A stretch of DNA of 64,000 nucleotides. It comes from Iris pallida (taxonomy: Eukaryota > Streptophyta > Magnoliopsida > Asparagales > Iridaceae). Numbering within the stretch: the stretch's first letter is position 1; each line of letters opens with the position of its first letter. The stretch is from positions 4,504,038-4,568,037 of the forward strand of contig JANAVB010004000.1 in assembly GCA_029216955.1 (NCBI GenBank). Direction: 5' to 3'. Below, piece by piece: positions 37,270-49,100 of the stretch. Below the pieces are notes generated by a model. It was not told the DNA's origin, did not search any database, and worked only from the letters and a program-made list of their open reading frames with translations. Made by a program: the position numbers and the translations under genes.

Positions 37270-39043
37270 TCGTGCTTAGAGTACGAGTCTGGAGTTGCAC
37301 ACGTACAAAGCAAGAATATTACATTTGATCATTTATTTGAAACATCAAGTTAAAATTTCACAAATCGTAGAGTAATTGAACACACAGTATAGGAAGATAG
37401 AAATATGCTTTTCATTGATAGCTTACAACGAAGTGCAAGTCATATTACATTGGATATGCCGTTGTGGCTACATTGATTGAAACAAGAGAAATATACTTGA
37501 TAAGCTGCCGGAACTAATACTTGTCGTTCCATACATTCACCCTTTCATACATTGAAAGCCTTCGATGAATTGGCTTCAAAATACTTTAGAATAGAAAGAG
37601 CTTCAAAATGCCTCTCCGAACTTCAGCTTTAGTTTAGCGACGTGCACCCTAGAGTCCTCTTCACCTGCGGGGTTGGAGGATTAGTATACTTGGGAATGCA
37701 CTAGTGAGTTGGATGAACCCACTCGTCTAAACCGACTCTGATTGTTAAGGTAGGCATGCATTGGAGTTTTCTTTCTATTTTGAACTAAATGAATTCAGTT
37801 CTTATTGATAGCCTTCCTTGAAACAGTAAAAGCATACAACAAAATATAGTATTTTATCGCCATTTCTTACCATAGCCATGCATATCCCTATGTGAAACAG
37901 ATATAATACTTACCACCTACACAAGACAGTAGATGAGCATGCTACTATCTTACATGTGTGGTCATTGGTGCTATGCATCATGAGGGACTTTTATATGGCA
38001 TTGTGATGCGTCCTGTCAGCCTGGGTTGCAAGCCCTACAGGAGGTCCCATAATGCCTCGCGCGGTAACACGAATTTATATATTTCCCCTAAATTGATTCG
38101 GTTCCGATGCCCCGGATACCGTTTCGAAGAACGTTAAACTTGTGCACAAGTTGTCCATAACCATGCCAATGCATGAACAGTTTAATATATGAAACATATT
38201 GCATAGCATGGACAGTATTGAGCAGCATTATCATTTTTCTCAACTCATGCAATGAATCATTTTCTCCAAAGTCTTACTTCTGATTTGGCATCCCGTAGGC
38301 ACCAATTTCCCGTGGCACCATATGCCGCAACCAATATTTTATTTTATTTTGTAGATTATGAAATAGTCTATCTCTTTTCTAGAACCTTATCTTTTTGCTT
38401 TTTGATGTGAAACTTATATTTTCAGAGTAGTTTACTCTAAATTGATACAGTTATCCTGAGTTCTTGATCTTAGTAATTTGGCATGCATTTAACTTGGCAT
38501 CGTCGATTTGAATATATTCGAGGCAAACTAAATTTCATTTGCGGGAAAGAGTAGAAAAGAAGGGGCGAACCACCCACAAAGTATTTGATCATGCCAAGAG
38601 TCGAAGCGCTTCGCAATGTTCAAGCTTCAGTTATGCGAGCTCCTACAATGGCACCAATATTTTATCAGAATCCCTTCTTTAATCCTTCGTTTCGAAATGC
38701 GTAGAATGAATGCGAAAATTGATGCAAAAACACATTCATCAAAACCAAGCAGTAAAAACTCAAGAAAACCATAAAGCAGTCCGTTCCCGTCGAAGGGACT
38801 CTCATATAAAGCTCACTCGCCGAGACACAGCCTACTATATCTAGGACTTGTTCCAATAGAAGCCGTTCAATTAGTTGGATCGATTCTTGTAACATTCGTC
38901 CAAATTAATTTATTCGATGCCACAAAGTATTATCATAAGCCAAGCTTAGTGATCGAGTCAGATAGCCATTTAAGTTCCCGACCGATCTGACTCGTCGTAA
39001 GCATACTACATAGTTCGCCGCCTATCGGAAATGGGGCACTACA
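37270..39043 (-). repeat. LTR of element C (Del/Tekay), left end truncated
   Basis: Homologous throughout to LTR B (24614-26465) but lacking its first ~90 bases. The right end, ATGGGGCACTACA, is intact and joins the pol 3' end of element C. No gene inside. Confidence 0.82.
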
Positions 39044-40345
39044 TAATATACCACTGGAAAAAAGTTTTGTCCCGAAACTTAAGAAAAAGGATCTGACCTT
39101 AAGTTAGCCAAACAACGAAGGGTAGTTCTCCTTCATCTCTGCCTCAATCTCCCACATTGATTCTTCAACTGAATGGTTCCACCAAAGCATGCGAACAAAA
39201 GACATCGACCGATTTTGTAGGGTCTTTTCCTTTCGGTCCAAAATTTGAATAAGCTCCTCCGAGTAAGACAAGTCCGCACGTAGCTCTAATTGATCGAAGC
39301 TAACCACGTGACTTGGATCGTACATGTATCTTTGAAGTTGTGAAATATGAAAAACATCGTGCACTTCAGCCAAGGCAGGAGGTAGTGCGATCCGAGAAGC
39401 AACAACTGTAACTCGCTCGAGGATCTCGAAAGGGCTTACAAATCTCTGTCTCAATTTGCCTTTAAGACCGAACTGCTTCACGACACGCATGGGCATTACT
39501 TTCAAAAATAATGGTCCCCGACTAGAAAAGCGGTCACCGACGAAGATCTGCGTAGCTCTTTTGTCGACTTTGTGCCATGTGAAGTCTGTCACGAATCAGA
39601 TGGACCTTTTCGATGGCTGGCTCCACTAGTTTTGGTCCGAGCACTTGCCGCTCTCCGACTTCATTCCAACATATCGGAGACCGATACTTCCTCCTATAGA
39701 GCACTTCTTATGGAGCCATCTGAATGCTCGAATGATAACTGTTATTATACGTAAACTCCGCAAGCAACAAATGCGTATCCCAACTAGTCTTTAGATCGAT
39801 CGCACATCGACACAACATATCCTCTAAGATTTGATTCACCCTCTCCTCTTAACTTTATGTTCTACTTTGTGCCTCCACTCTTACCATATATCTTATATAT
39901 ATATATATGTATATATATATTATATATATATATACCATAAAATAAAAATATATTATATCTTAAATAGCCTAGTACCAATTATGGACGTCCAAATCTAATC
40001 GAATTAAATATTTAATTAGATTTGAACTCCCCAAATGTGATGTTAACAAAGCCAGACTGGACTCCAACAGCCACTATAATACCACATGCGAATCATGCTT
40101 TCTTATTCCTCAACATATCCTACGGCGTCTTCGGAAATCCCACAATGAAAACCATCGAGATATTGTCCCACTTCCACTCCGAAATGGCAAGATTCTGCAG
40201 CTCCCCGCGTGGTCTTTGGTGGTCCGCCTTCACTTACTGACACACATGTACTGTGATACGAAAGTAGCCACGTCTTTCTTTACGCCATGCCACCAAAAAT
40301 TTGTACGCAAGTCCTTGTACATCTTAGTGCTACTAGGATGTAACG
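39044..40345 (-). pseudogene. Element C integrase C-terminal region with chromodomain
   Basis: The 162-residue frame 39592-39104 is the best-preserved Del/Tekay pol tail in the window: GLKGKLRQRFVSPFEILERV, then ALAEVHDVFHISQLQRYMYD, then a complete chromodomain-like end with SYSEELIQILDRKEKTLQN and VEESMWEIEAEMKENYPSLF before the stop. Upstream, decayed integrase continues to about 40345, split by an AT-rich insert at about 39849-40015. The tail probably binds methylated histone H3 or heterochromatin, as known for chromoviruses. The gene is truncated by LTR G and cannot be functional. Confidence 0.82.
39849..40015. other. Small AT-rich palindromic insert in element C pol
   Basis: This piece breaks the integrase similarity. 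It holds TA repeats around 39896-39934 and an imperfect palindrome centred near AATTAAATATTTAATT (about 39996-40022). A MITE remnant is possible; no target duplication was identified. Confidence 0.45.
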
Positions 40346-40360
40346 ACTACTTCGTATAAT

Positions 40361-41528
40361 TGTTTGCCATGACAAAAATTGAACAAACTTTTTGTATTCA
40401 AACGTTTAAAAAGTAAAAAAAAGCCTCATAAATAGGAGGATTAAGTACAAAAATTTCTAGAAAAGTATGACGGTGGAGATCGAGCATTACATCGGCTCCT
40501 TTACTCCGCTGACGATCTGACGACGGCTTGAACTTGCTTTGACTTTCTGATGTTCAAAAGTGGTACTCGGGGTTGCTAATCAGGAAGATCCCGACCTTTC
40601 TAATGAAAGCCAACTCCTTCTATTTATAGGTCAGCACATATACGATATGCATAGGGTTTTTCTAGGCGCGCAGGAGCGCTGTGCGTGGAGATATGAAAGA
40701 ATCTTTTATAACTGCACGGTGAGGGTTGCTGCTGAGCTGACACAGGGCGGATGCTGAGATTCTTTTCTATCAAGATCTCGTATGGTTATCAACATAATCG
40801 AATAAATGACACATGGCGTGTGCTTATGGCTCGATAATCTTGATCGGATGAAGCCTAATAGGTTTTTCTCCTATCCATAGAGTCGGATTTTGTTCCTGTC
40901 TTAGGGGCAGCGGTTTTAAACAAATTGATAAGATATTTCCCTTGTCAACAGAACCAAACTCCGTTCCTATCTTAGGTGCGATGGTTTAAAGAAACCAATT
41001 TGATATTGCTCCTATCAACAGAACCAAACTCCGTTCTTAGGAGCGGTGGTTTAAACAAATCGATTGGGTCATATCTGAAAAGATATAGATGCCAGAGTAG
41101 CCACATGGAGCAATGCCACCTCATAGAACTATGCGTCTATACGAGCTGCACTTCTGATAAGGTTTCAAGGTCACTGTACTTTAGGGCGATGAGAAGACTG
41201 TGCCGAGGTAACGAAGTCACTGCATTTTAGGGCGACGAAGAGAATATGCTGAGGCAATGAAGTCACTACACTTTTGGGCGACGGAAAGACTGTGTTGAGG
41301 CAAAGAAGTCACTGTGCTTTAGGGCAACGAGGAGACTGTGCTAAGGCAACGAAGTCGCTGCACTTTTGGGCGACGAGGATACTGTGTTGAGGCAACGAAG
41401 TCACTTCACTTTTGGGCGACGAGGAGACTGCTGAGGCAACGAAGTCATTGTGCTTTAGGGCGACGAGGAGACTCTGCTGAGGCAACGAAGTCACTATACT
41501 TTTGGGTGACGAGGAGAGTGTGCTGAGG
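40361..41528 (-). repeat. Tat-type LTR G with internal minisatellite
   Basis: Starts TGTTTGCCATGACAAAAAT and is homologous to LTR H and, at its start, to the LTRs of element E. A CTATTTATAGG at about 40619-40629 is a minus-strand TATA box. The right part is a 46-bp tandem array. It is cut off or bounded at 41528, where LTR I starts. No coding region attached. Confidence 0.65.
41165..41528. repeat. 46-bp minisatellite in LTR G
   Basis: About eight units with the consensus parts GAGGCAACGAAGTCACT and GGGCGACGAGGAGACTGTGC follow one another. The plus and minus frames across it are repeat translations only. Confidence 0.88.
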
Positions 41529-42198
41529 TGTAAACCCCCTAAAAATTTTATATATTTTTGGTTATGAAGTTCTTACTTAGTATATTTTACAGTATTTTTA
41601 AATTATTGGATTTTTACATTTTTTGATTTTGTTAATGTTTTGGTAGCAAGTTAAATGCTACCTTACGTACATACATAGATAAACTTTACAAGCTTATGTA
41701 CTAAATACTTCAGAATTTTTTTTATGTTATTTTGAAAAAAATTAGGAAATTTTTACTATATTTATTACTAATTTTACTTGATTTTATTGATTACTAAAGT
41801 GTTTTATATTTAATAAATGATTTTTTCTAATATTAATAGTAGCAAGTAACTGCTACATTATATGTAGTTAGTAGGTTCTATTATTTTTACGAATTTTAGA
41901 AATTTTTAGAAATATATATATATATATATGGAGAAAAAAGAAGAAGAAACTTTTGAAGCATGAATATATGGAGAAAAAAGAAGAAGAAACTTTTGAAGCA
42001 TGAACAGTGCTCGTCTCCCCTCTAGCATGAAACAGAACAAAAGTTCAGTTGAAAAGAAAGAAAGAAAAAATCTTCAAAAATTTGGAATAAATTCAGTTCT
42101 AATCCAAATTGGATGAAACCAAACACTACATGATCCTTATCATGTTCTCCACCGGATAAACCTAAAATTTGATCAATTTAAAACCGATCAAGAATTGG

Positions 42199-42199
<1 letters not shown>

Positions 42200-42269
<70 letters not shown>
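42200..42269. repeat. (TA)n microsatellite
   Basis: About 35 TA units directly upstream of the SINE-like sequence. The Tyr-Ile frame across it is an artefact. Confidence 0.95.
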
Positions 42270-42271
<2 letters not shown>

Positions 42272-42378
42272 AAGCAACCTCTAGCCTAGTGGTTAAGGGA
42301 GATGCATGTGGCCTGAGTGGTCAGAAGATCGAATCCCGGTGGGAGCGTTCGCCATAATTACCTTCTTTAAAATATATA
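42270..42378 (+). mobile_element. tRNA-derived SINE-like element
   Basis: The ~108-base unit contains an RNA polymerase III A box, TAGCCTAGTGG (42282-42292), and a B box, GATCGAATCCC (42327-42337), 45 bases apart as in tRNA genes and plant SINEs. A short T-rich then A/TA-rich tail follows (CTTCTTTAAAATATATA). It does not fold into a standard tRNA by eye, and the acceptor ends do not pair, so it is a SINE head rather than a tRNA gene. It sits next to a (TA)n tract that may be its target or expanded tail. Confidence 0.65.
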
Positions 42379-43859
42379 TATATATAAATTTATCAAAATT
42401 TTCCTTTCGATTTTCTTGGAAAACCCCTCATGAATCAGGAACTACCCGACCCACGTCTTCCCTGACGTTGCCCTTGACCCTAGACGACTGCCCTGCCACG
42501 TGCGCGCCACCGTAAAAGCCGTTGGCGGGCGGTGCAGTGTAGCGCAGCCGCAGTAGCGGCAATAACACGGCAACATCAACAACAGTAATAATAGCAGCAG
42601 CGAAGCAACTTTGTGTGCAACTGCGATCTCTACGCTCGCTCGTTTTTCGAACCGTCTTTACTGGTACGTCACCAACCCAACCAAGTCCAACCCCCTTCGA
42701 TTAGATTATTTTACTTCACTTTGTGTATGACAAAAAATGAGTTCTAAAATCGAAAAAAAACTTGATTTATGAACGTTCAAAACTGTTCCAACCACCCATG
42801 TTTGCGGTCGAATTACGGCCAAGTTATCGCAAAATTTAGAAAACTGTTTGAACAAAGTTTTATGGAACCTAACATAGATTAAAACCATACTTTTAGTTTT
42901 ATTTTTAGATAACTATATTCTGTTTGAAATTAATTCTAAATTAGAGAAAAATCAGTTTTTAAAACATTGAAAAACCTCGATACGGCGTACACCCCGACAA
43001 GTCGGACGACGTGTTCACGAACCAAAAGCATCAAAAACTGCGTATCAATTTCGCAGATGTATAGGATTTGACGGAACTTGAATTGGTTGCATGTGCACGA
43101 TGAATTCGAGGCGTATCCGCTGGATTTCTCCGTATCAATAATTTTCTAAATTGGTCAATTACTTCGTGCACGTTCATCATCTCGAGACGAAATGTGTGCC
43201 ATCAGGACCGTATTCTTTTCTGGTCCTGTATGTCAAGTTTGGTCCAATTATGAGAAGGTCAATGGGAACGCCATTTTTGCAGGCCTGTGACCCTATCCAA
43301 TGGGCGAATTTGTGCACGGCCCATCGGAATCCAACATTAGACATACAGTTAGGTTCGTATCATCAAACTGGACCCGTAGACATATATTTTGACAACTTTA
43401 AGGACGGTAGGTACTGGTACGCTTTTCGATACAAAGTGGGTACAATGGCGGACATCTTTTTGATCCGAAAGTATGATTTTGCCCCTGTGTCCAGAATTGG
43501 ACTTTTGGACAAGCATTTTTAGACATTTCTTTTATACAAAAAAATGTTCGTGTTGTTTATTTCAGCATCTGAGGACGTTTGTGGGATTTGACTTTCATCG
43601 CTTCACTATTCTGACGATTCGAGCTATTGGACGTCGCTATTTCTACACACTACCTCAGGCAAGATACCTTGCGATATTTACCGCTTGTATTTAGTCTCCA
43701 TTTTTTATTGCATATCACTACCAATTTATTTCTAGTTCTTCTAGTGGTATCCTTTTTACAGTTCATGATTTACTTACTTGCTTTCAATATACATGATGCT
43801 AGTCTTATTTTTTTTCTTGTCCTTTAAATTGCGTATGGACCTAGAGTTAAGATACTACC

Positions 43860-45169
43860 TGTTTGCCATTGATTATAAAAGTATAGAACAATTATCGAAG
43901 GACTGAACTTAGACTCATAATACAAACTCGCTTGTACAAAGAAAGCCTATGGACGAAAACCTAGGTACAGCAATCTAAGTACAATTGTTTATTTTAGATT
44001 CTGGGGGATGACGATAGAGGCTCGGGAAAGCGACAACAGCTCTGCCTTACTCCTTGGACGATCGGGTGCAGCCTTGGCTCTGTCGAAGAACTGCTTGGCG
44101 TTAATGAAGAAATGCTCTCCTTTCAATTTCTCTCTGACTCTCTGGATCCGAGGGGGGGTGTGCTCTCTCTCTCTCTCTCTCTGATCTCTGCTCTCTGCTC
44201 TCTTGCAAGGGAATGGAACCTCGCTATTTATAAGAATAGGGGAGTATCATTAGGGCTTGCAATGATTGCCCATTCTCAAAATTCGGCGGTTAAGGATCAA
44301 TGAATCTGGGCCGTTCATAATAGATTTGAGCAATTAATGTGATTGTATGAAATCTTTGTGGGCAATTAATAATGATTGCCGTAAATCTTCATGATTTGTT
44401 ATGCCAAGCTCGGATCTCCTGCCACGTGTTCAATTTGATTGATTACAAATGATCTGATTTGATCCCAGTAATTATGAGGATGGCACTAAACCTGGTTGTT
44501 AGGATTTGTTGATGAATCTTGCCACATGTCCCACTATTATTAGGCTGATAGCTGTAGGGATGCTGGCAAAATCGCGAGCCACTTAGGAAATCTGAGCCGC
44601 ATGAGGATTGCCCCCCCACTGAGTCGTATAAGGTTGGCCACGTGTCAAGGCTGCTTAGGAGTGGCCTCTGAACATTTGAACCGCATGGAGATGATCTAAG
44701 CCACATGAGCGTAGGCGACCACATGGTGGGTGGCTTCTCAGTGAGCCGCATGAAGATAGTCCTTGTGGGCCGCATGGATAGCCTCTGCCTGAGCCGTATG
44801 GGTAGCCTCTGTCTGAGCCGCATGCGACTGTCCACGTGTCAAGGTCGCATAAAGGTATTTGGGGTTTGATGGATTGTGTAAGAGATTTCCTTCGTTTCTC
44901 TAGGAGTCTGCCATTATGACAGAGTCATCATTACGTCTTTATGTCAGAGCTGTCATTGGTCAGAGCTGTCAGCCGTCAAGGCATTAAATACAGTAAAGAC
45001 AAAGTGAAAAGCTGTTGAGGGCCACGTAGCTCCTCTCTGGGCCGCATGGAACTATTCGAGCCGTATAGACGCTTGAGCCGCATGGATCCCTGAGCCGCAT
45101 GAGCTCTCTGAGCCGCATAGGGATCCTTGGCCGCATGGATCTTTCTTTATTCTTTTTTATGCTTCTACA
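43860..45169 (-). repeat. 3' LTR of element E
   Basis: Runs from TGTTTGCCATTGATTATA to GCTTCTACA, with intact TG...CA ends. A minus-strand TATA box (TTATAAATAGCG) lies at about 44221-44233. A CT microsatellite at 44165-44182 lies downstream of it in the transcribed direction. The right half carries many copies of GAGCCGCATG-like motifs. Compared with the 5' LTR it has an extra ~27 bases near 44095-44120 and lacks one ~24-base GCCGCATGGGTAGCCTCTGC unit. Confidence 0.93.
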
Positions 45170-45185
45170 AGACCCCTTCAAAGTT
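45170..45185 (-). promoter_or_regulatory. Polypurine tract of element E
   Basis: The minus strand reads TTTGAAGGGGTCT directly before the TGTAGAAGC start of the 3' LTR, the position and purine bias expected of the plus-strand primer in reverse transcription. Confidence 0.7.
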
Positions 45186-45630
45186 TTCAATTTACAAAAT
45201 TGAAATACTTTGAATAAGAAGCATGGCTATGTATAAACTCTTCTGGCCGCATATGATGTCCTGGCTGCATGGATATCCCAGCCGCATAGCCTCCTCAGCC
45301 GCATTGGTCAATCAGCCGCATGGACCCTTTGGCCGCAGAGGCTGTCTGGCCGCATAAGCTCCTTGCCTCGTCATCCTGCCGCGTGTGCAAATCTTTTGCA
45401 TTAATTGCTATTTGATTTTAAGGCCGCTTTTTGGGGCAAGATCCCAAGAGTCCAGCCTTAAATAATCAGATCGCCTTGATAACCGAAGAGTCGGTTATAC
45501 TGCTCGTGGACCGATGCATCGGTCCATTGGGGTTCTGCCTATAAATAGCAGGGTGTTTGGAAAGACTTTCTTTTACTCTCTGCTGTTGCCCTAGCTCTCT
45601 TGTCTTCGTCCTCCTTCTCTGACCATAGTA
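45186..45630 (+). promoter_or_regulatory. Promoter region of the antisense gene in element E
   Basis: TATAAATAG lies at 45540-45548, about 83 bases before the ATG at 45631. Two exact inverted repeats lie just upstream: ATAACCGA-agag-TCGGTTAT at 45479-45498 and the 18-bp palindrome GGACCGATGCATCGGTCC at 45508-45525. A pyrimidine-rich leader (about 45560-45620) precedes the ATG, as in many plant transcripts. From 45240 to 45370 the region contains GCCGCAT-type motifs like those of the LTR. The arrangement suggests a dedicated promoter on the strand opposite to the retrotransposon genes. That the palindromes bind a dimeric regulator is my inference. Confidence 0.65.
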
Positions 45631-45781
45631 ATGGCTCCCAAGAAGACTGTCGCCGCGAAGAAGGCAGTGTCTTCATCGGCGGCGAAGGGTAAGAAAGCTG
45701 CTTCTGCGGCGACGAGTGTGGCCGCTCCTCTGCCAGCTGATGTGCCCATAGTTCACCCCGACGTCCACCCCGCTATCGATG

Positions 45782-46197
45782 GTAAGGACCTTTACGTGAG
45801 TTTGGAACCCTAACTGTCATGGCTACGCCGTATATTTTATGTGCGAGCCTTTATCTTCATGTGTGCTGCATGTACATCTCATGGTCAAGCTACGAGCCGC
45901 TTGAGAATCGTTGCTGTGGCCGCATACGCGCTTCATCAACGAAGCCACATAGGCTGCGCTGAGCCGCATAGACTCGTACGAATTTGTTTGTCACGTGAAC
46001 GGTGGAAGCTTATCCGAACTCTGAAAGCTATATGAGAGCACTGCCGCATGAACCTTCGCTGAACGGAGCCGCATAAATGTTTTTCTGAGTTGAGCCGCAT
46101 GAGGCTCCATTAAGTTGGAGCCGCATAAGCTCGAAAACACTCATCGGTTCTCTTTGTTCATATTTTTGACTTATTTTCTTTTGTCTTCTTTTTTTAG
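45782..46197 (+). other. Intron 1 of the antisense gene, rich in GCCGCAT motifs
   Basis: Donor GTAAGG and acceptor after a T-rich tract (TTTTTTTAG) are clear, and splicing keeps the frame (phase 1). The intron carries repeated GAGCCGCATA/G motifs (about 45950-46130) of the kind seen in the LTRs, so part of it appears to derive from LTR-type sequence. Confidence 0.75.
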
Positions 46198-49100
46198 TGA
46201 ACTTCCCAGTTAATGCTATGGGGGAACCTCTAGTGGGTCGTGCTCAGGCCGCTATGGGCTATAGGTATGATCAGATAGTTCGGTATGTGGCAGACCAGCT
46301 CCCTAGCGACGAGCCTTTGACGAGGAAAAATGCCCTCAAGAACCAACCTTTTCGCTTCCTATGTGCTATGATGAATTCGGGAAAGTTGGAAGGAGAATAC
46401 CTGAAACCTGTATTCTTCTTTGGAGACGCTTTTACTGTGAAGAACAGTCAAGTTCTGGATATATCGGAGAACTGGAGCTTCATCTCTAACGGAATTGCGA
46501 TCCGAATCCCTCAAATGGAGCGTCACTTCCCATTATCTTGGTTCAATATGTTCCCGCTAGACAGGAAAATGGAAGAGTCTTTGACTCCTACCCGGAATGG
46601 GATGTTTGTGGGCGACATCCATTACAACAACAGTATGAAGTCAATATGTGCCGGCATGGTGCATGCCAGCCGTTATGTAATGGGATTGGCCCCGGGTGCT
46701 TTCTTGAATGTGCCGGGCCCCAATTTCACGTTTTCTTCAGCCGATACTTTCCTGAACCAACTTGCTCGGAAAGGCTCCTATCCAATCGGCCGGTTGGCAC
46801 TCCCAAGTTGGATACACCCCATCCCCTCATGGATCAATCTGTATATGTGGATCTCGCGAAAGTATGAGACTTTTTTGCGTGAGATTGGTCTTTATCACGC
46901 TATTCGGGGGACCAGCCACGACTTACCTATAAACAAGAAGTTATTCATGGCTTTGCTGGAGATGTACAACTGCCGTACGCGAACCTTCTATACCTCTGTA
47001 GGGGAAATAGGGCTGGCACTCCATGAGATGCATGCGATTTCCAAACTTTCTTGGGGGGATGAAGCTTTTGAAGCATACACTCCTACGAATGAGGAGTTCG
47101 AAGAGTTGGAAGAACGATACCAGGGATTCGTGGCTACTTATCAGGAAATACTGTGCCACTATAGTACGTGCCAGCAGATAGCCAAGAAGGAAAGCAACTC
47201 GGAAGGGAACGCTCCCCATACTAAGGACTGGGTGAACTATCTCTTCTCGACGGGAGCCTCAGGCCGAGTTACTTTCCAAAGTCCTCTATCCCGAGAGGCG
47301 GTTCAGGCTTTGATGTCGTCGACGAAGAGGGTGGCCTCTACCAGCGACAGATTTGGAAGTAAAGCTGACTCTTTTGGTTATTTTTATCAGGATACCCAAG
47401 AGCTGTCAGAGAAGGCGCTCCTAGCAGGATTTTTGATGGTATGGCTGCGAAATTGCGTCGTTTCAGGAGGAGCTAGTTCTATTGAAAGGATCAGCCGTAA
47501 TTTTATTCTCCTTGCTGTGAAGCTAGTTTTTAGAGTGAAACTAGCTCTTCACCCGGCCATGGTGTGCAGCATACACCGTAGCCTCTGTACTTTTACATCC
47601 AAGGTCATCGTCCGCGAGGTGACAAAGGACTTTGAAAGGACTGAGCTGCCCTATCATTATCTGATGGGGTGGCTATTAATGTACTACCGATCTTTGATGA
47701 GACCGGGTTCTGAAGACGGCGTGATTACTGATGACGCTTTTATCTTCCGTTATCGTAACGAGTCTTGGGAGTATGATACCATACGTACCTGTCGGATGGC
47801 GCTGGCGAGAGCAGATAGGTACAACTTTTTCGTATCCGTCCCTCGTTTTACTGCTAAGGAAATATCGGGCGTTCACCTCGACGGTATTGGTCCTCCTCAA
47901 CTTCTAGACGGCCAGATGCTCTTGTGGTTGCGTAACATCCGCCCTGTCCACCTGGTATACTGCAATCGTAATGCTATTTTCCTGGAACCTTACCTACCCA
48001 GCAGGTTTGCTCGTCAGTTTGGGTACAGCCAACTTTTTTTGGATAGTCCCAGCTCTTGTCTGGGTTTTGAGGGTAGCCTCCTTGACAGCATCACGGCCTG
48101 TCATTACTATGATATATTCCATACCCGTGCCACTTTTTTGGTTCCTGCCATTGAGGCGTTGGTAAAGATTTTATACATGGCGGCCTTGTACCATATTATG
48201 GCGAACAAGCTCCCGATTGGTTTTAGCCCGGATACCAGTTTTATCGTTGGTACTAGCTTGGATGAGAAGCCCCAAGGGGCCAAGACGAGAAAGAAGAAGA
48301 AAAATAGAGTCGAAGTGCCCGACTCAGACTCCACCACTGTGGATGATGAGGACGAGGAGCGTGATGCAGATGACTGTTCTTTCCCGGTGGAAGATGTTGG
48401 GGTGGATCAGCAGCATGTCGCACCTGGTTCTTTACGGAAGCGTAGCAGACAAATATCCCCTGTTAGCGGTATTCTTCACTCCCAAAAATTGGCCGCGACC
48501 AGACGTTGCAGGCTAACTATAAGGGAGAGAAGCGAGGAGGTCGACCCCGCTTCGGAAGTAATGCGAATTACTACCATTTTTATTCAGTTCTTTGTTTCCT
48601 CCAGTTTTGATCTTTAATCATTTTCCTTCCTTTCCGTAGGTATCAGAAGAAGAGGAATCTCAAGTCGTCGAGGTCATGACTCAAGATGACGGGGGTTCCG
48701 ACAGACCTGTCCCCGAGATTACGGAATTTCATCAAAATGATGCTGATAGATTCGTACCTCCCTCTGGGGTGGCTTGGACAGAAGAGCCAGCGAATATTAA
48801 CTTGGAAGTCGCGGGTGAGGAGACCACGTCAGCTGCGAGCGAGTTACAACCTCCATGCTTCTCCCCTGGTAAGATAAGCCAAATTTTAACTTGCGAGGAG
48901 GGCTATATGCTCTATCATCACGTCCTTCGGGTTACGTCGATTGATGGTTCCTCTGGATATACAGGTCCTGCCTATCCAGTATCGATAATGGACATTGTTG
49001 AGACAGGCTCTGCCAAAGGGGCATTGGCGGAGAGGAGCGTACCTCCTCCCCTTCCGGTTCGTCTCGAGAGGCCTTCCGCTGTCTCGAGTTCGGAAAGTCA

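Larger units (their letters stand above)
41529..43859 (+). repeat. LTR I, left part (host of element E)
   Basis: Begins TGTAAACCCCCTAAAAATT, resembling the start of LTR F. It contains a (TA)n tract, a SINE-like sequence and GC-richer leader-like DNA near 42480-42660. Element E has inserted at 43859, and the sequence resumes at 62136 after the CTACC duplication. Homology of 62150-62700 to the inverse complement of LTR J supports its assignment as a Ty3/gypsy LTR. I see no gene; the 123-residue frame at 43151 has no known domain. Confidence 0.55.

Noticed and set aside
42275..42345. tRNA gene
   Set aside because: Pol III boxes are present, but the acceptor stem does not pair and an A/TA-rich tail follows. 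A SINE explains it better.
43151..43522. 123-residue plus frame as a host gene
   Set aside because: No recognisable domain or gene signals, and it lies within LTR I.
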